From NCBI GenBank assembly GCA_017303635.1, contig JAFLCG010000005.1, forward strand, positions 62,001 to 126,000: a stretch of DNA of 64,000 bases, written 5' to 3'. Each line of letters starts with the position of its first letter. Position 1 is the stretch's first letter. Below the pieces are notes generated by a model. It ran no database searches. It worked only from the letters and a program-made list of their open reading frames with translations, and was not told where the DNA came from. Source of the DNA: Anaerolineae bacterium (GTDB lineage: Bacteria > Chloroflexota > Anaerolineae > Aggregatilineales > Phototrophicaceae). Of the stretch, positions 52,818 to 61,928 are shown in pieces. The position numbers and the translations under genes were made by a program.

Positions 52818-54239
52818 CTATGACTCCTGTTCAAAAGCCAGCTCAAATTGCTGACCAGCGCGTAGTTCAGTAACTGTTATTTCACCCGGCGGCAGCACCA
52901 AAATGGCGACATTCCCGCCCACCGCACAGCCATCTGCGCGGTCACAACGGGCACCCGGTAGATCTAGGCGGAACTCACCGTTGACCGCCTGTAAAGGCTG
53001 CTCATTACCATATTGGTCGAACAAGCGGGCTTCCCCGGCAGCCGCCTGCACCACGACTTGAGCGGTATCGGCAGTCTTTGACCAAGCCACGAGTGTCTGT
53101 CGCTCGGGATGCAGTAGTTGCACCACATCCACCCGGTCATCTTCGGCAAAGGTCGCCCCTGTGACGTCCGCCCATTCATCGATAATCATCTGCCAGGTGT
53201 CGAAGGCCGGGCGACGAGAGGCATCCGCCCGCAAGAGGCCAAAGGCTTCCCCACCAGGCGGCAAGCTCCAGTCAAAGAATTTGTAAACCGCCAAGCGCTC
53301 CACACCTGCCGCCAGCCCGAGTGCGGTCGCCTGCGCGATGAAGGCCGACTGCTGCGCCAGATTGATCTGATACTGCGGGCGCACCACCGGCCATAATGGG
53401 TCATCGGTCGGCGCGGCGTTCATCTCATTGATCCACAGCGCCTTATGACCAAGGCCGTACTTCTCCAAAATGCCGCGCATCTCGGTCACAATATCATAGA
53501 CCGTTTCCGTGCGGAAATAAATGTGCAGGCCCATCACGTCGAAGTAGTAATCGTTGGCGGCTGCCTCCGGGTCTTGCATCAGGCGTTCCAGCAAGCGGTC
53601 AAGGTACAGGCGTTTACCGGCGTTGACCTCGTGCCAGTAGGTGGTCGCTGCCAGATGAATATGGCCGGTCGGATTGACTGACTTGACCACGGCATGAGCA
53701 ACCTTCACCATTTGCAGGTAGTCATCGAGCGTGCCTTCAAATTCAAAACCGTAGGTACCGCGCTCAATATCCGGCTCGTTCCAGATGATGTAGCGGCTGA
53801 CCCCACGCGGGGTGTAGAACTCGGCAGCCTTCCGCATGAACTGTGCCCAGGTATTGGCGGGATCCTCAACGGGGAGATAGAGGCCCCGTGGCAGACCTGG
53901 TCCAGGCAAGCCATCGGTCGCCCAGGCTGGCGTGTGTTTGACGATAGCAACCACTTCCCGGTTGCAGTCCTGCGCTGCAGAGAGCCAGCGCTCATCCACA
54001 TTGAGCGTGTTCCAGTCATCTGGCCCGGTCGGCTGATGCTGCGCCCAGTCGAAGATGATCCGTTCCCAGCCTGCGCCGAGTTCACACACCACATCCGGCA
54101 ACCAGAATCCTTCAACCACACCGAAACGATTGAAGGTTGGCTCTTCCTGAGCATTCAGCGGAACACCCAACAACAAGAGACCGAGACACATCACAACAAG
54201 TGTGTAGGAAGAAAATTGACAAATTTGATATTTCCGCAT
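52818..54239 (-). CDS. Secreted glycosidase-like TIM-barrel protein (GH39/GH5 type)
   Basis: 473 residues from the ATG at 54239, which has GAGGGA about eight bases upstream. The frame extends 27 codons further, through a 9-bp repeat (NLSNLSHL), probably not translated. A signal peptide (VVMCLGLLLLGVPLNAQ) precedes a barrel with YIIWNEPDIERG (acid/base) and ALWINEMNAAPTDDP (possible nucleophile). A beta-rich C-terminal domain follows (about 380-473, with EITVTELR). Its substrate is unknown. Same motif family as the gene at 41649. It abuts DUF1385. Confidence 0.8.
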   Translation of the reverse strand: MRKYQICQFSSYTLVVMCLGLLLLGVPLNAQEEPTFNRFGVVEGFWLPDVVCELGAGWERIIFDWAQHQPTGPDDWNTLNVDERWLSAAQDCNREVVAIVKHTPAWATDGLPGPGLPRGLYLPVEDPANTWAQFMRKAAEFYTPRGVSRYIIWNEPDIERGTYGFEFEGTLDDYLQMVKVAHAVVKSVNPTGHIHLAATTYWHEVNAGKRLYLDRLLERLMQDPEAAANDYYFDVMGLHIYFRTETVYDIVTEMRGILEKYGLGHKALWINEMNAAPTDDPLWPVVRPQYQINLAQQSAFIAQATALGLAAGVERLAVYKFFDWSLPPGGEAFGLLRADASRRPAFDTWQMIIDEWADVTGATFAEDDRVDVVQLLHPERQTLVAWSKTADTAQVVVQAAAGEARLFDQYGNEQPLQAVNGEFRLDLPGARCDRADGCAVGGNVAILVLPPGEITVTELRAGQQFELAFEQES

Positions 54240-54250
54240 ACTTTCTTCCC

Positions 54251-54295
54251 TCAAATGCGACAAATTTGACAAATTTGAATCATCTGATTCATCAA
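54251..54295 (-). repeat. 9-bp-period AAATTTG tract upstream of the glycosidase-like gene
   Basis: The top strand reads TCAAATGCG, ACAAATTTG, ACAAATTTG, AATCATCTG, ATTCATCAA, i.e. 9-bp units, with a third exact ACAAATTTG at 54219-54227 inside the coding region. On the transcribed strand this gives TTTGTC words like the tract at 31784. It covers the region from 12 to 56 bases before the start codon. Confidence 0.6.
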
Positions 54296-54408
54296 TTTTC
54301 GCATTGCAAACCGGACACATAATCCACGAGGCATCGCATTCAGGATAACATGATTTTCAACACAAATCGGAACAAATGTTCAGATTTTACACTCAAAGGA
54401 GGCTTCAT

Positions 54409-56124
54409 TCATGCTTCTACCGGCCGTACATCCAGCAGATGCAGTTGCAGGTTCCGGTTGCCATTCCACTCGTTGATTTCCAATTGATAGGCCACATCAA
54501 TCCGCTCAGGCAGCGTGTTAATGCGCCCACCCAGGTTAAAGCCGATCGCATCCAGAGGCGGAGTCCCGGCACGGCCTACGCGCAGCTTGAGATGCTGCCC
54601 TTCCTTACCGACAGTACGCTTGTCCAATACACGCACATCCCGCGTCATCAGGATCGGCGCCGGGTTATGATGACCGGTGGGTTCCAGTTGAGCAAGCGCA
54701 GTCACAACCTCCAGCGAAAGCGAACTGAGCGGCGCATCCACATCGACCGTCAGGGATGGACGCAGATCCCGACCAGCAAGCTGCTCGGCGGCGATGCCCA
54801 TCAATTTTTCGTGCAATGCTGGCAGGTTCTCGTTGGTGACGGTGAAACCCGCGGCCTGTGCGTGCCCGCCGTGCCGCACCAGCAAATCGGCACACTGATC
54901 AAGCGCAGCGGTAATGTCAAACTCTGGGATGCTGCGGCAGGAAGCGCGGCTTTCATTCCCATCTTCATGCAGGATCACCGTTGGCCGGTAGAACTCTTCC
55001 GTCAGGCGGCCTGCCACCAGACCCACAATCCCTGGTTGAATGTGTTTGTCAGCGGCAAAAATCAGGGGCGCACTGGTATCTGCGGCCAGCACCTGCTGCC
55101 GGAAGGATTCCTGTGCAGCGCGGGTCAAGTCCTGTCGCTGGGTATTCAGGCTTTGGAGCGTATGGGCCAGTTCGGTCGCTTCAGTCTCGGACTGGGCAGC
55201 CAATAGATGATAGGCGGTCATGGCACTTTCCAAGCGGCCAGCCGCATTGATGCGCGGCCCTATGCCAAAGCCAATGCTCATCGCATCGATCTCGCCAGGT
55301 TTCAGATCAGCCACTTCCATCAAGGCGCGCAGTCCCAGCCGACGACTGCCGTTCAACTGTTTCAGCCCTTCCCGTACCAGCATCCGGTTCTCGGTGCGGT
55401 CGAGCGGTGCAAGATCCGCGACGGTGCCAATCGCTACCAGATCCAGTAGGTCAGTCGGATCCAGCGGAATACTGCGCTTATCCATTCCAGTCGCTACGGT
55501 CAATAGCGCCTGTGCCAAGCGAAATGCCACTCCTACCCCGGCCAACATATCCTCCGGGTACCTACAATCGACTTGTTTGGGGTTGACCACCGCATAAGCC
55601 TGCGGAATCTCAGGGCCAATTGAGTGATGGTCGGTCACGATGATATCCAGCCCGGCAGCCGTCCCATCGGCCACTTCGTCCACCGAACGAATGCCACAAT
55701 CAACGGTTATGACCAGTTTCACCCCCGCCCGCGCCAGCTTGAGCAGCGCCGCCGAATTCAGGCCATAACCCTCATCGACCCGATGTGGAATATATGGTTT
55801 AACCTGCGCCCCCAAGGCCGTCAGCGTTTGCATCATCAACATGGTGGAGGTCACGCCATCGGCATCAAAATCCCCATAGATGATGATCTGTTCGTGCTTT
55901 TTGATCGCCTGCCGGATACGACTAACCGACTCATTCACCCCTTTCATTTGAAAAGGATTGGCTGAAACCTGCGGAGCGCGCAGGAAGTCTTCAGCCTTAA
56001 ACGGATCGGTAAAGCCGCGGTTATACAATACTTGCGCCAGAATAGGATGCATCCCGGCATAGTGGGAAAGCACGTCAGGAGGTGCCGGGCTTGCCAGCAG
56101 CCAGCGTTTGGGGAGCGTAGACAC
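54409..56124 (-). CDS. recJ: Single-stranded-DNA exonuclease RecJ
   Basis: 571 residues. DHH-family phosphoesterase motifs are visible: IIYGDFDADGVTS with D85, D87 and D89, a second motif GIRSVDEV, DHHSIGPE near 167, and the DHHA1 RHGGHAQAAGFT motif near 430. An OB-type C-terminal domain follows. RecJ degrades 5'-ended single-stranded DNA in recombination and repair. The start is a GTG without a strong ribosome-binding site. It is divergent from fmt over 109 bases. Confidence 0.95.
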   Translation of the reverse strand: MSTLPKRWLLASPAPPDVLSHYAGMHPILAQVLYNRGFTDPFKAEDFLRAPQVSANPFQMKGVNESVSRIRQAIKKHEQIIIYGDFDADGVTSTMLMMQTLTALGAQVKPYIPHRVDEGYGLNSAALLKLARAGVKLVITVDCGIRSVDEVADGTAAGLDIIVTDHHSIGPEIPQAYAVVNPKQVDCRYPEDMLAGVGVAFRLAQALLTVATGMDKRSIPLDPTDLLDLVAIGTVADLAPLDRTENRMLVREGLKQLNGSRRLGLRALMEVADLKPGEIDAMSIGFGIGPRINAAGRLESAMTAYHLLAAQSETEATELAHTLQSLNTQRQDLTRAAQESFRQQVLAADTSAPLIFAADKHIQPGIVGLVAGRLTEEFYRPTVILHEDGNESRASCRSIPEFDITAALDQCADLLVRHGGHAQAAGFTVTNENLPALHEKLMGIAAEQLAGRDLRPSLTVDVDAPLSSLSLEVVTALAQLEPTGHHNPAPILMTRDVRVLDKRTVGKEGQHLKLRVGRAGTPPLDAIGFNLGGRINTLPERIDVAYQLEINEWNGNRNLQLHLLDVRPVEA

Positions 56125-56233
56125 AGATGATGAGGCCGTTTAGAATGAAATCAATACTTCCATGATACCCGATCATACCAGATCGCAATCGTCGCGTAAT
56201 CCCCTGCGCGCTCCCCCAGACAGGATCAAGAAC

Positions 56234-57172
56234 ATGGCAAGCATCGTATTTATGGGAACCCCGGTTTTTTCTGTCCAAACGCTGGAGAAGCTGATCCAGC
56301 ATCATCACGTTATTGGGGTCGTCACGCAGCCTGACCGTCCGGCTGGCCGTAATCGTCAACTTCAGGAATCGCCGGTCAAACAAGTGGCGCTGCGGCATGG
56401 CATCCCAGTCTTGCAACCAGAGAAGCTCCGCAAGGCTGAGGCCATCGCTGAACTCCGGCAGTGGCAACCTGATCTCTACGTCGTTGCCGCCTTCGGGCAG
56501 ATCCTGCCGCAGAGCGTACTGGATATTCCCCGTTACGGCTCGATCAATGTGCATGCCTCGCTGCTGCCTCGCTGGCGGGGTGCTGCCCCTATCCAGGCCT
56601 GCATTCGGGCCGGTGATGCCGAAACAGGCGTGACCATTATGAAGATGGATGCGGGGCTGGATACCGGCCCGATGCTCAGCAAACGGGTCATCCCCATTGC
56701 TGCTGACGAAACCGGCTCCTCGCTGCATGATAAGTTAGCATTGATCGGTGCTGAACTGCTGATTGATACGCTGCCAGGCTATCTGGACGGTAGCCTGACG
56801 CCGCAACCGCAGCCGCAAGAAGGGATCACCTTCGCCGGCCAGATCCAGAAAGAAGATGGACTCATCGACTGGCGACAGTCCGCCATCGAGATTGAGCGCC
56901 TGGTGCGAGCGTTCACACCCTGGCCGGGGACTTCAACCACGTGGAATGGTCAATTGCTAAAGATTTTGGATGGGACGGCAGTCAGCGGAGATGCAAATCC
57001 CGGCAGCGTAGTCGCCTATGGCAAAGCCGCCGCCATAGGCACGGGTGAAGGTTTATACCTACCCCACCACCTTCAATTGGCCGGTCGCAAAGCCGTTACC
57101 GTTGAGGAATTTTTACGTGGTCAGGCGGACTTCGTCGGTGGCGCCGTCACTGCCGGAACAGACAAGGGTTGA
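56234..57172 (+). CDS. fmt: Methionyl-tRNA formyltransferase
   Basis: 312 residues from the ATG at 56234 (MASIVFMGTP), with ACAGGA ten bases upstream; the frame is open 24 codons earlier. Motifs: FMGTPVFSV at the start, SINVHASLLPRWRGAAPIQ with the catalytic histidine, and GVTIMKMDAGLDTGPML. A C-terminal OB-type domain follows. It transfers a formyl group from 10-formyl-THF to initiator Met-tRNA. The 3' end overlaps the convergent metallophosphoesterase gene by 52 bases. Confidence 0.96.
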   Translation: MASIVFMGTPVFSVQTLEKLIQHHHVIGVVTQPDRPAGRNRQLQESPVKQVALRHGIPVLQPEKLRKAEAIAELRQWQPDLYVVAAFGQILPQSVLDIPRYGSINVHASLLPRWRGAAPIQACIRAGDAETGVTIMKMDAGLDTGPMLSKRVIPIAADETGSSLHDKLALIGAELLIDTLPGYLDGSLTPQPQPQEGITFAGQIQKEDGLIDWRQSAIEIERLVRAFTPWPGTSTTWNGQLLKILDGTAVSGDANPGSVVAYGKAAAIGTGEGLYLPHHLQLAGRKAVTVEEFLRGQADFVGGAVTAGTDKG

Positions 57173-58194
57173 GGCGGATCATCAAACACATTCCGCAACC
57201 CCGGCACCAGTTCACTGACCTCTTTAATCGGTTTTTCGCAGTCGAGGATGAGGTAACGAGCCGAACGCTTCGGGAAAGCGTGGGTATAGCTAGCAATACG
57301 GAGATGCTGTTTGCCCACTTCTGTATAGCCATCCTTGGAGCTTATATGACCTGCGATCAACACGCGCTGCTCATGATCGCTGATGGCCGAAATCGATTCG
57401 AGGAAGGTCTTGAGGGTGCGGAGGTAGGCGGTTTCCCCCACATCTAACTCATTCTGGGAAAACAGCGTGTTCCACATCAGGTCAAAATCGGTATTCTGAC
57501 CATTCAGAAACAGCACGCGGAGCAAGTCGTTGTAGCGAGGGTCGTCTGGCCCATGGACGGCCAAGTAACGCTTGGATTGCTCCTCGTAAGAAATGCCCGT
57601 GAAGTGTGAATAGCCCCGCTGGAGGCTGAGGATATCGAACTTCTTCAATTCACGATCAGCCAGGCCGATTAAATCTTCGTGCTGGAGGCTAAAAAGGCGC
57701 TCGGCATGGCGCGCCGACGATACCTCTGGAGACGCCCCCGCATGGGTCAAGAGTACGCCGGCTTTTGTACGCGCGTAAAACGGCAATTCAGTCAGCCAGC
57801 CAATGACTTCCTTACGCTTATAAGGAGCCTTGTAACGCTGATCGAGTCGGGTGAGTGCCGCTTCAAAGCGAGGGGTATATTCGACCGTCCCTTTTGCCAG
57901 GGTGAGACCATAGATGTGCGGGAGTTCGTGATTACCGAGCAACATAATCACTGCCTCGGAACCCAGATCTGCCTGCAGCGTCATCAGGTCGAGCATCACA
58001 TCCAGGCTGGCATCATATTCTTCCAGCCCTTCACTGTGGATCAAGTCTCCACAGATGATTAAGCGGTCCAGTTTACCCGCTGTTTTTTCCGCAATGAACT
58101 TATCCCGCAAGCGGCGATAGGTATCCCATGAACCATGCAGGTCGGTTACTACCATCGCCATACCGCTGTTCAGGTCAAGAACGCGCCGGGCCAT
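57121..58194 (-). CDS. Calcineurin-type metallophosphoesterase
   Basis: 357 residues. Metal motifs: VVTDLHGSWD near 16-25, IICGDLIHSEG near 45-55, LLGNHELPH near 85-93 and VLIAGHISSKDG near 275. This is the D-x-H, G-D, G-N-H-E, H-x-x arrangement of Ser/Thr protein phosphatase or nucleotide-phosphatase folds. The target is unknown. The stop lies 52 bases inside fmt. MDH upstream on the same strand is 84 bases away. Confidence 0.88.
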   Translation of the reverse strand: MARRVLDLNSGMAMVVTDLHGSWDTYRRLRDKFIAEKTAGKLDRLIICGDLIHSEGLEEYDASLDVMLDLMTLQADLGSEAVIMLLGNHELPHIYGLTLAKGTVEYTPRFEAALTRLDQRYKAPYKRKEVIGWLTELPFYARTKAGVLLTHAGASPEVSSARHAERLFSLQHEDLIGLADRELKKFDILSLQRGYSHFTGISYEEQSKRYLAVHGPDDPRYNDLLRVLFLNGQNTDFDLMWNTLFSQNELDVGETAYLRTLKTFLESISAISDHEQRVLIAGHISSKDGYTEVGKQHLRIASYTHAFPKRSARYLILDCEKPIKEVSELVPGLRNVFDDPPQPLSVPAVTAPPTKSA

Positions 58195-58278
58195 AAGTCC
58201 CCTTTTGATACGACAAACACAAATGAGGGCAGGCAGCCTACCCCCATTATCAGCGTTAGCTGCAAGCGTAGCGTGCGC

Positions 58279-59223
58279 TTAGTAGCCTAAAATGTTCACA
58301 ACAGACCGGACGGCTTCTGCGCTGACTTCCAACATCTTCTTCTCTTCGTCATTGAGCTGCATCTCGATCACGCGTTCGACGCCGCCTGCGCCCAGCACCG
58401 TCGGAACGCCGATGTACAGTCCATTATATCCATACTGTCCATCCAGCAGCACTGCAGAGGGGATGACGCGCTTCTGATCGCGGATGATCGCCTCGACCAT
58501 CTCGACCGTACCGGCAGCCGGGGCATACCAAGCACTCACACCAAGCAGGCTGACGATCTCGCCGCCACCATCACGCGTACGCTGGATGATCTGCTGCAAG
58601 CGGTCTTCAGCAATGAGTTCACGAACCGGGATCCCGCCAACCGAGGTGTGACGCGGCAGGGGCACCATCGTATCGCCATGACCGCCCAACACCATACCAT
58701 GAATATCGTTGACGCTCACGCCGAGTTCCATCGCTAGGAAGGTCTTGTAACGGGCTGTATCCAGCGCACCCGCCTGACCGATGACCCGGTTGGACGGGAA
58801 GCCGCTTTCGTGGAGCGCGACGTGGCACATTGCATCCAGTGGGTTCGAGACAATGATGAGAATGGCATTAGGTGAATAATGTGCCACCTGGCGGGTGACT
58901 TCACCCACAATCTTCTGATTGGTCTTCACCAGTTCATCACGGCTCGGGTATTTGCCAGTGACCGGGTCCTTCTTACGAGGAACACCAGCTGTAATGACGA
59001 CGACATCGGAATTGGCAGTGGCTTCATAGGACGTGGAACCCGTGACCTTCAGATCAAAGCCCATCACCGGAGCTGATTCGGCCAGATCGAGCGCCTTGCC
59101 CTGCGGGACACCCTCAACAATATCTACCAGAACCACATCAGCCAGATGCTTGGTAACGATCCAGTGCGCGCAGGTCGCACCTACATTTCCCGCGCCAACG
59201 ACTGTGACTTTGCTGCGTGCCAT
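58279..59223 (-). CDS. mdh: Malate dehydrogenase
   Basis: 314 residues of the LDH-like MDH type. NAD-binding GAGNVG is at residues 10-15 with D34 selecting NAD. The substrate arginine R83 lies in GVPRKKD, followed by a loop several residues longer than the usual RKPGMSRDDL (extra DPVTGKYP). IVSNPLDAM and GGHGDTMVPL with the catalytic histidine follow. It oxidises malate to oxaloacetate. GGAGATC precedes the ATG. The adjacent gene is a metallophosphoesterase. Confidence 0.95.
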   Translation of the reverse strand: MARSKVTVVGAGNVGATCAHWIVTKHLADVVLVDIVEGVPQGKALDLAESAPVMGFDLKVTGSTSYEATANSDVVVITAGVPRKKDPVTGKYPSRDELVKTNQKIVGEVTRQVAHYSPNAILIIVSNPLDAMCHVALHESGFPSNRVIGQAGALDTARYKTFLAMELGVSVNDIHGMVLGGHGDTMVPLPRHTSVGGIPVRELIAEDRLQQIIQRTRDGGGEIVSLLGVSAWYAPAAGTVEMVEAIIRDQKRVIPSAVLLDGQYGYNGLYIGVPTVLGAGGVERVIEMQLNDEEKKMLEVSAEAVRSVVNILGY

Positions 59224-59349
59224 TTTTGATCTCCATGTTGAGTTGCTTTACAGCCTTCAAGATGCGGTGATTATAGCACAGCCTACGCCCGAATAAGGGG
59301 CATTCAAATCGAACCCAGGAGTAAATCCAGCCTAAAAGCGGGAGCTTTA

Positions 59350-59991
59350 TCAGGCTGATGCTTCGCCCTCTTCATCGAGAGCCGGTCCCAGATGGTCAAC
59401 CCTGTTTAATTCCGCTAGTTGCCAACCAGTTTCCGTTTTTTCGACCGTTGTCACCGATGTGTTATCGATATGGGTATGCTGTACCTGGTCATCATTCAGA
59501 AAAAGACGCATCAGCAGTACCCGAATGGAGCCACCGTGCGAAACCAATGCAGCTTCCGGGCCGGGGGCGGTCGCAACCAGTTCCTCCCAAGCCGCAAAGA
59601 CACGGTTCTGCAGATCACGGCGGCTCTCCCCACCGGGAATAACATAGTCCCAGTAATCGGCCCGGAAAGCCGCCCATTCGGCAGCATAGCGCGCCTCGAT
59701 CTCCGGACGGGTATTGCCCTGAAACACCCCCATCGCAAACTCGCGAAGGCGGATATCCGGGTTTGCCGGTATGCCCAACACTGTGCCCAACGCAGCCGCT
59801 GTATCCAGTGCGCGAGGCAAATCACTGCTCACAATCGTGCGAATTGGCCGCACACGCAGATGTTGTGCCAGTGAACGAGCTTGTTCGTATCCTTCAGCAT
59901 TCAGGCCAACAGGCAGATCGCCCTGCCAGCGTCCTTGCACATTCCAATCGGTTTGCCCATGCCGAATGAGCAGTACACGTTCCAATCCCAC
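59350..59991 (-). CDS. Histidine phosphatase (CobC/phosphoglycerate mutase-like)
   Basis: 213 residues. LLIRHGQTDWN at 7-17 carries the catalytic histidine, SSDLPRALDTA the arginine, and IPGGES and LVSHGGSIRV the second histidine. The GTG start has AGGAG six bases upstream. It belongs to the branch-1 histidine phosphatases, of which CobC-type alpha-ribazole phosphatase and broad phosphatases are candidates. No cobalamin genes are near. A second, distinct family member lies at 1666. Confidence 0.88.
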   Translation of the reverse strand: MGLERVLLIRHGQTDWNVQGRWQGDLPVGLNAEGYEQARSLAQHLRVRPIRTIVSSDLPRALDTAAALGTVLGIPANPDIRLREFAMGVFQGNTRPEIEARYAAEWAAFRADYWDYVIPGGESRRDLQNRVFAAWEELVATAPGPEAALVSHGGSIRVLLMRLFLNDDQVQHTHIDNTSVTTVEKTETGWQLAELNRVDHLGPALDEEGEASA

Positions 59992-60134
59992 AACGAACTC
60001 CTATCACAAAGCATTGACGCTACTGCTGACCAGCGGCACAATTAGCAGTATTCAAGTTCACTAGCGACTGCGCTCATCATTATGGATGATGACCTAAGCG
60101 CATTCCACACCGCATCTGGCATCGGGAGGCCATC

Positions 60135-60467
60135 ATGAAGACATCGGAACGCATTAGTAGTGACCATAGCCCGATTGTGCTGGGCGTGTCGTTGGTTGCC
60201 GGGTTCGGACTCACTTTGATGATTATTGTACTGGGTGTGGGCGCTGTGCAGGGTGCCACCGCCAATACCGGTGCGATCACAATTGGTTTCCTTCTCGGTC
60301 TGGTCATCTTCGCGCTGGGCGTCATCGGTTGGTTCATTAAAGTTCAGCCTCAGCGGCACTTTGATGACATCAACCAGCCCGCACCAGACGATCATGGACA
60401 CAGTCATGACGCCCATGCAGAGCATGCACAGGATGACAGTCACCCTGCGCCTGTGGCACACCACTAA
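60135..60467 (+). CDS. Small two-helix membrane protein with His-rich tail
   Basis: 110 residues. Two transmembrane helices lie near residues 17-42 (IVLGVSLVAGFGLTLMIIVLGVG) and 50-75 (IGFLLGLVIFALGVIGWF). The C-terminal 25 residues are His/Asp-rich (DDHGHSHDAHAEHAQ), suggesting metal binding. GGGAGG lies six bases before the ATG. It could be an electron-carrier or metal-handling accessory protein; function is unknown. First gene of a unit with 60473 and era. Confidence 0.75.
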   Translation: MKTSERISSDHSPIVLGVSLVAGFGLTLMIIVLGVGAVQGATANTGAITIGFLLGLVIFALGVIGWFIKVQPQRHFDDINQPAPDDHGHSHDAHAEHAQDDSHPAPVAHH

Positions 60468-60472
60468 TCACT

Positions 60473-60988
60473 GTGCCGCCGACCATCCCCCCGCGTAATC
60501 CCATTGGCGACTTGTTCGGCGGCTCCCTCTTTGTATCCGGTGGACACTTCTTACTGGTAGCCGGTGAACTGGATGGAATGCCGTCAGTTCATCCAGGCCC
60601 GCTAATCATCCGTTACGGGGTTCGCTTCCTCGGTAAATTACATATCAGCATTGTGCCCGGATTGGTGGCGCTGGATTACGGTGATTTTCTGACCGGTGAA
60701 GATGCCTGGTCTTTCCTCCTGGAAAAAAGCAATCGGTTCCCCCGTTCTGAGGTCATCGGCTACCGACATGACGGCACCGATGATATGGTCACGATCAAGA
60801 CGCTGGATATAGCGGTCCCGCCCATGGTGCTGGCGTATGAATCGGATACGAGCACACGTCCGCTGGGCACACCGGAAGCCCTGATTGCCGCAGATGCACT
60901 ACTGCCAGAGCTACCAACACGACTAGTCACTTATCTTCCCCATTATCCCACTTTAGCCGACTGGCAGGCGGCAATAACCCATGGATGA
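60473..60988 (+). CDS. Hypothetical protein upstream of era
   Basis: 171 residues, not recognised. It has no signal peptide or membrane helix. A mixed beta/alpha domain begins FGGSLFVSGGHFLLVAGELDG and contains RYGVRFLGKLHISIVPGL, which reads like a small globular fold. The start is GTG (none better in frame) without a strong ribosome-binding site, 5 bases after the preceding stop. It overlaps era by 8 bases, so the two are coupled. Confidence 0.6.
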   Translation: MPPTIPPRNPIGDLFGGSLFVSGGHFLLVAGELDGMPSVHPGPLIIRYGVRFLGKLHISIVPGLVALDYGDFLTGEDAWSFLLEKSNRFPRSEVIGYRHDGTDDMVTIKTLDIAVPPMVLAYESDTSTRPLGTPEALIAADALLPELPTRLVTYLPHYPTLADWQAAITHG

Positions 60989-61928
60989 ACTCGACGCTCT
61001 ATTTGACAGCCCGTTACCGGAAAACCACCGTTCTGGTGTGGTGAGTGTGGTAGGCCGCCCCAATGTCGGCAAATCCACGCTCATTAACCGCATTCTGGGA
61101 CAAAAGATCGCCATTGTCTCCCCAAAACCCCAGACGACTCGTAAACAGCAACTGGGCATTTACACAGATGCGCAAAGCCAAATCCTGTTCACAGACACGC
61201 CGGGTCTGCATCGCCCTCAACACAAGCTGGGGGAGTATATGGTCAGTGTGGCGCAGGAGAGCCTGCGTGATGCTGATTGTATTCTTTGGGTGGTGGATGG
61301 CAGTGTGCCGCCCGAAGCTGCCGATATTTATATCGCAGAAACGCTGAACACATTGGGTGGACAAACACCTATACTGCTCGTCCTCAACAAGGTTGACTTG
61401 TTAGCCACCGCACAGATTGACCATCAGGCAGCCTATACATCCCTGGTAGCCAGCAAGCAGGTGCTCCACGTCAGCGCCCTCACGGGGGAAGGTCTGGAAG
61501 CTCTGCTAGCGGCAGTTCATGACACACTGCCCCTCGGCCCGCGCTATTACCCGCCTGACCAGGTCAGTGAAGCCAATATGCGCTTCATCGCAGCGGAAGT
61601 GATCCGCGAAAAGATCATTCTGCACACCGAACAGGAAATCCCCTATTCGGTCGCTGTAGAAATTGATGAATATAAAGAACGCGACGAAGAAACGGTCTAC
61701 ATCAGTGCCATCATTTACGTCGAGCGGGACACGCAAAAAGGGATTGTGGTCGGCAAGGCGGGTGCCATGATTAAACAGATTGGCTCCGAAGCGCGTGTTG
61801 AACTCGGGGAAATGCTGAACGCGAGAATCTATCTGGAGCTGCACGTCAAAGTCCTTAAGAACTGGCGTAGCGATCCAGACCTGATGCGGCGGCTTGGTTA
61901 CCGCATGCCGGACAAAAGCGACAGTTAA
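60981..61928 (+). CDS. era: GTPase Era
   Basis: 315 residues. GTPase motifs: G1 GRPNVGKST at 25-33, the switch region KPQTTRKQQLG, G3 DTPG, G4 NKVD and G5-like SALTGEG. The C-terminal KH domain has VVGKAGAMIKQIGSEAR for 16S rRNA binding. Era helps 30S ribosome maturation. Its start overlaps 60473 by 8 bases. Its stop overlaps the convergent ribF by 4 bases. Confidence 0.97.
   Translation: MDELDALFDSPLPENHRSGVVSVVGRPNVGKSTLINRILGQKIAIVSPKPQTTRKQQLGIYTDAQSQILFTDTPGLHRPQHKLGEYMVSVAQESLRDADCILWVVDGSVPPEAADIYIAETLNTLGGQTPILLVLNKVDLLATAQIDHQAAYTSLVASKQVLHVSALTGEGLEALLAAVHDTLPLGPRYYPPDQVSEANMRFIAAEVIREKIILHTEQEIPYSVAVEIDEYKERDEETVYISAIIYVERDTQKGIVVGKAGAMIKQIGSEARVELGEMLNARIYLELHVKVLKNWRSDPDLMRRLGYRMPDKSDS

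Noticed and set aside
59350..59991. CobC (alpha-ribazole phosphatase) as a firm name for the histidine phosphatase
   Set aside because: Family motifs fit, but no cobalamin genes are nearby and the substrate pocket cannot be judged by eye.
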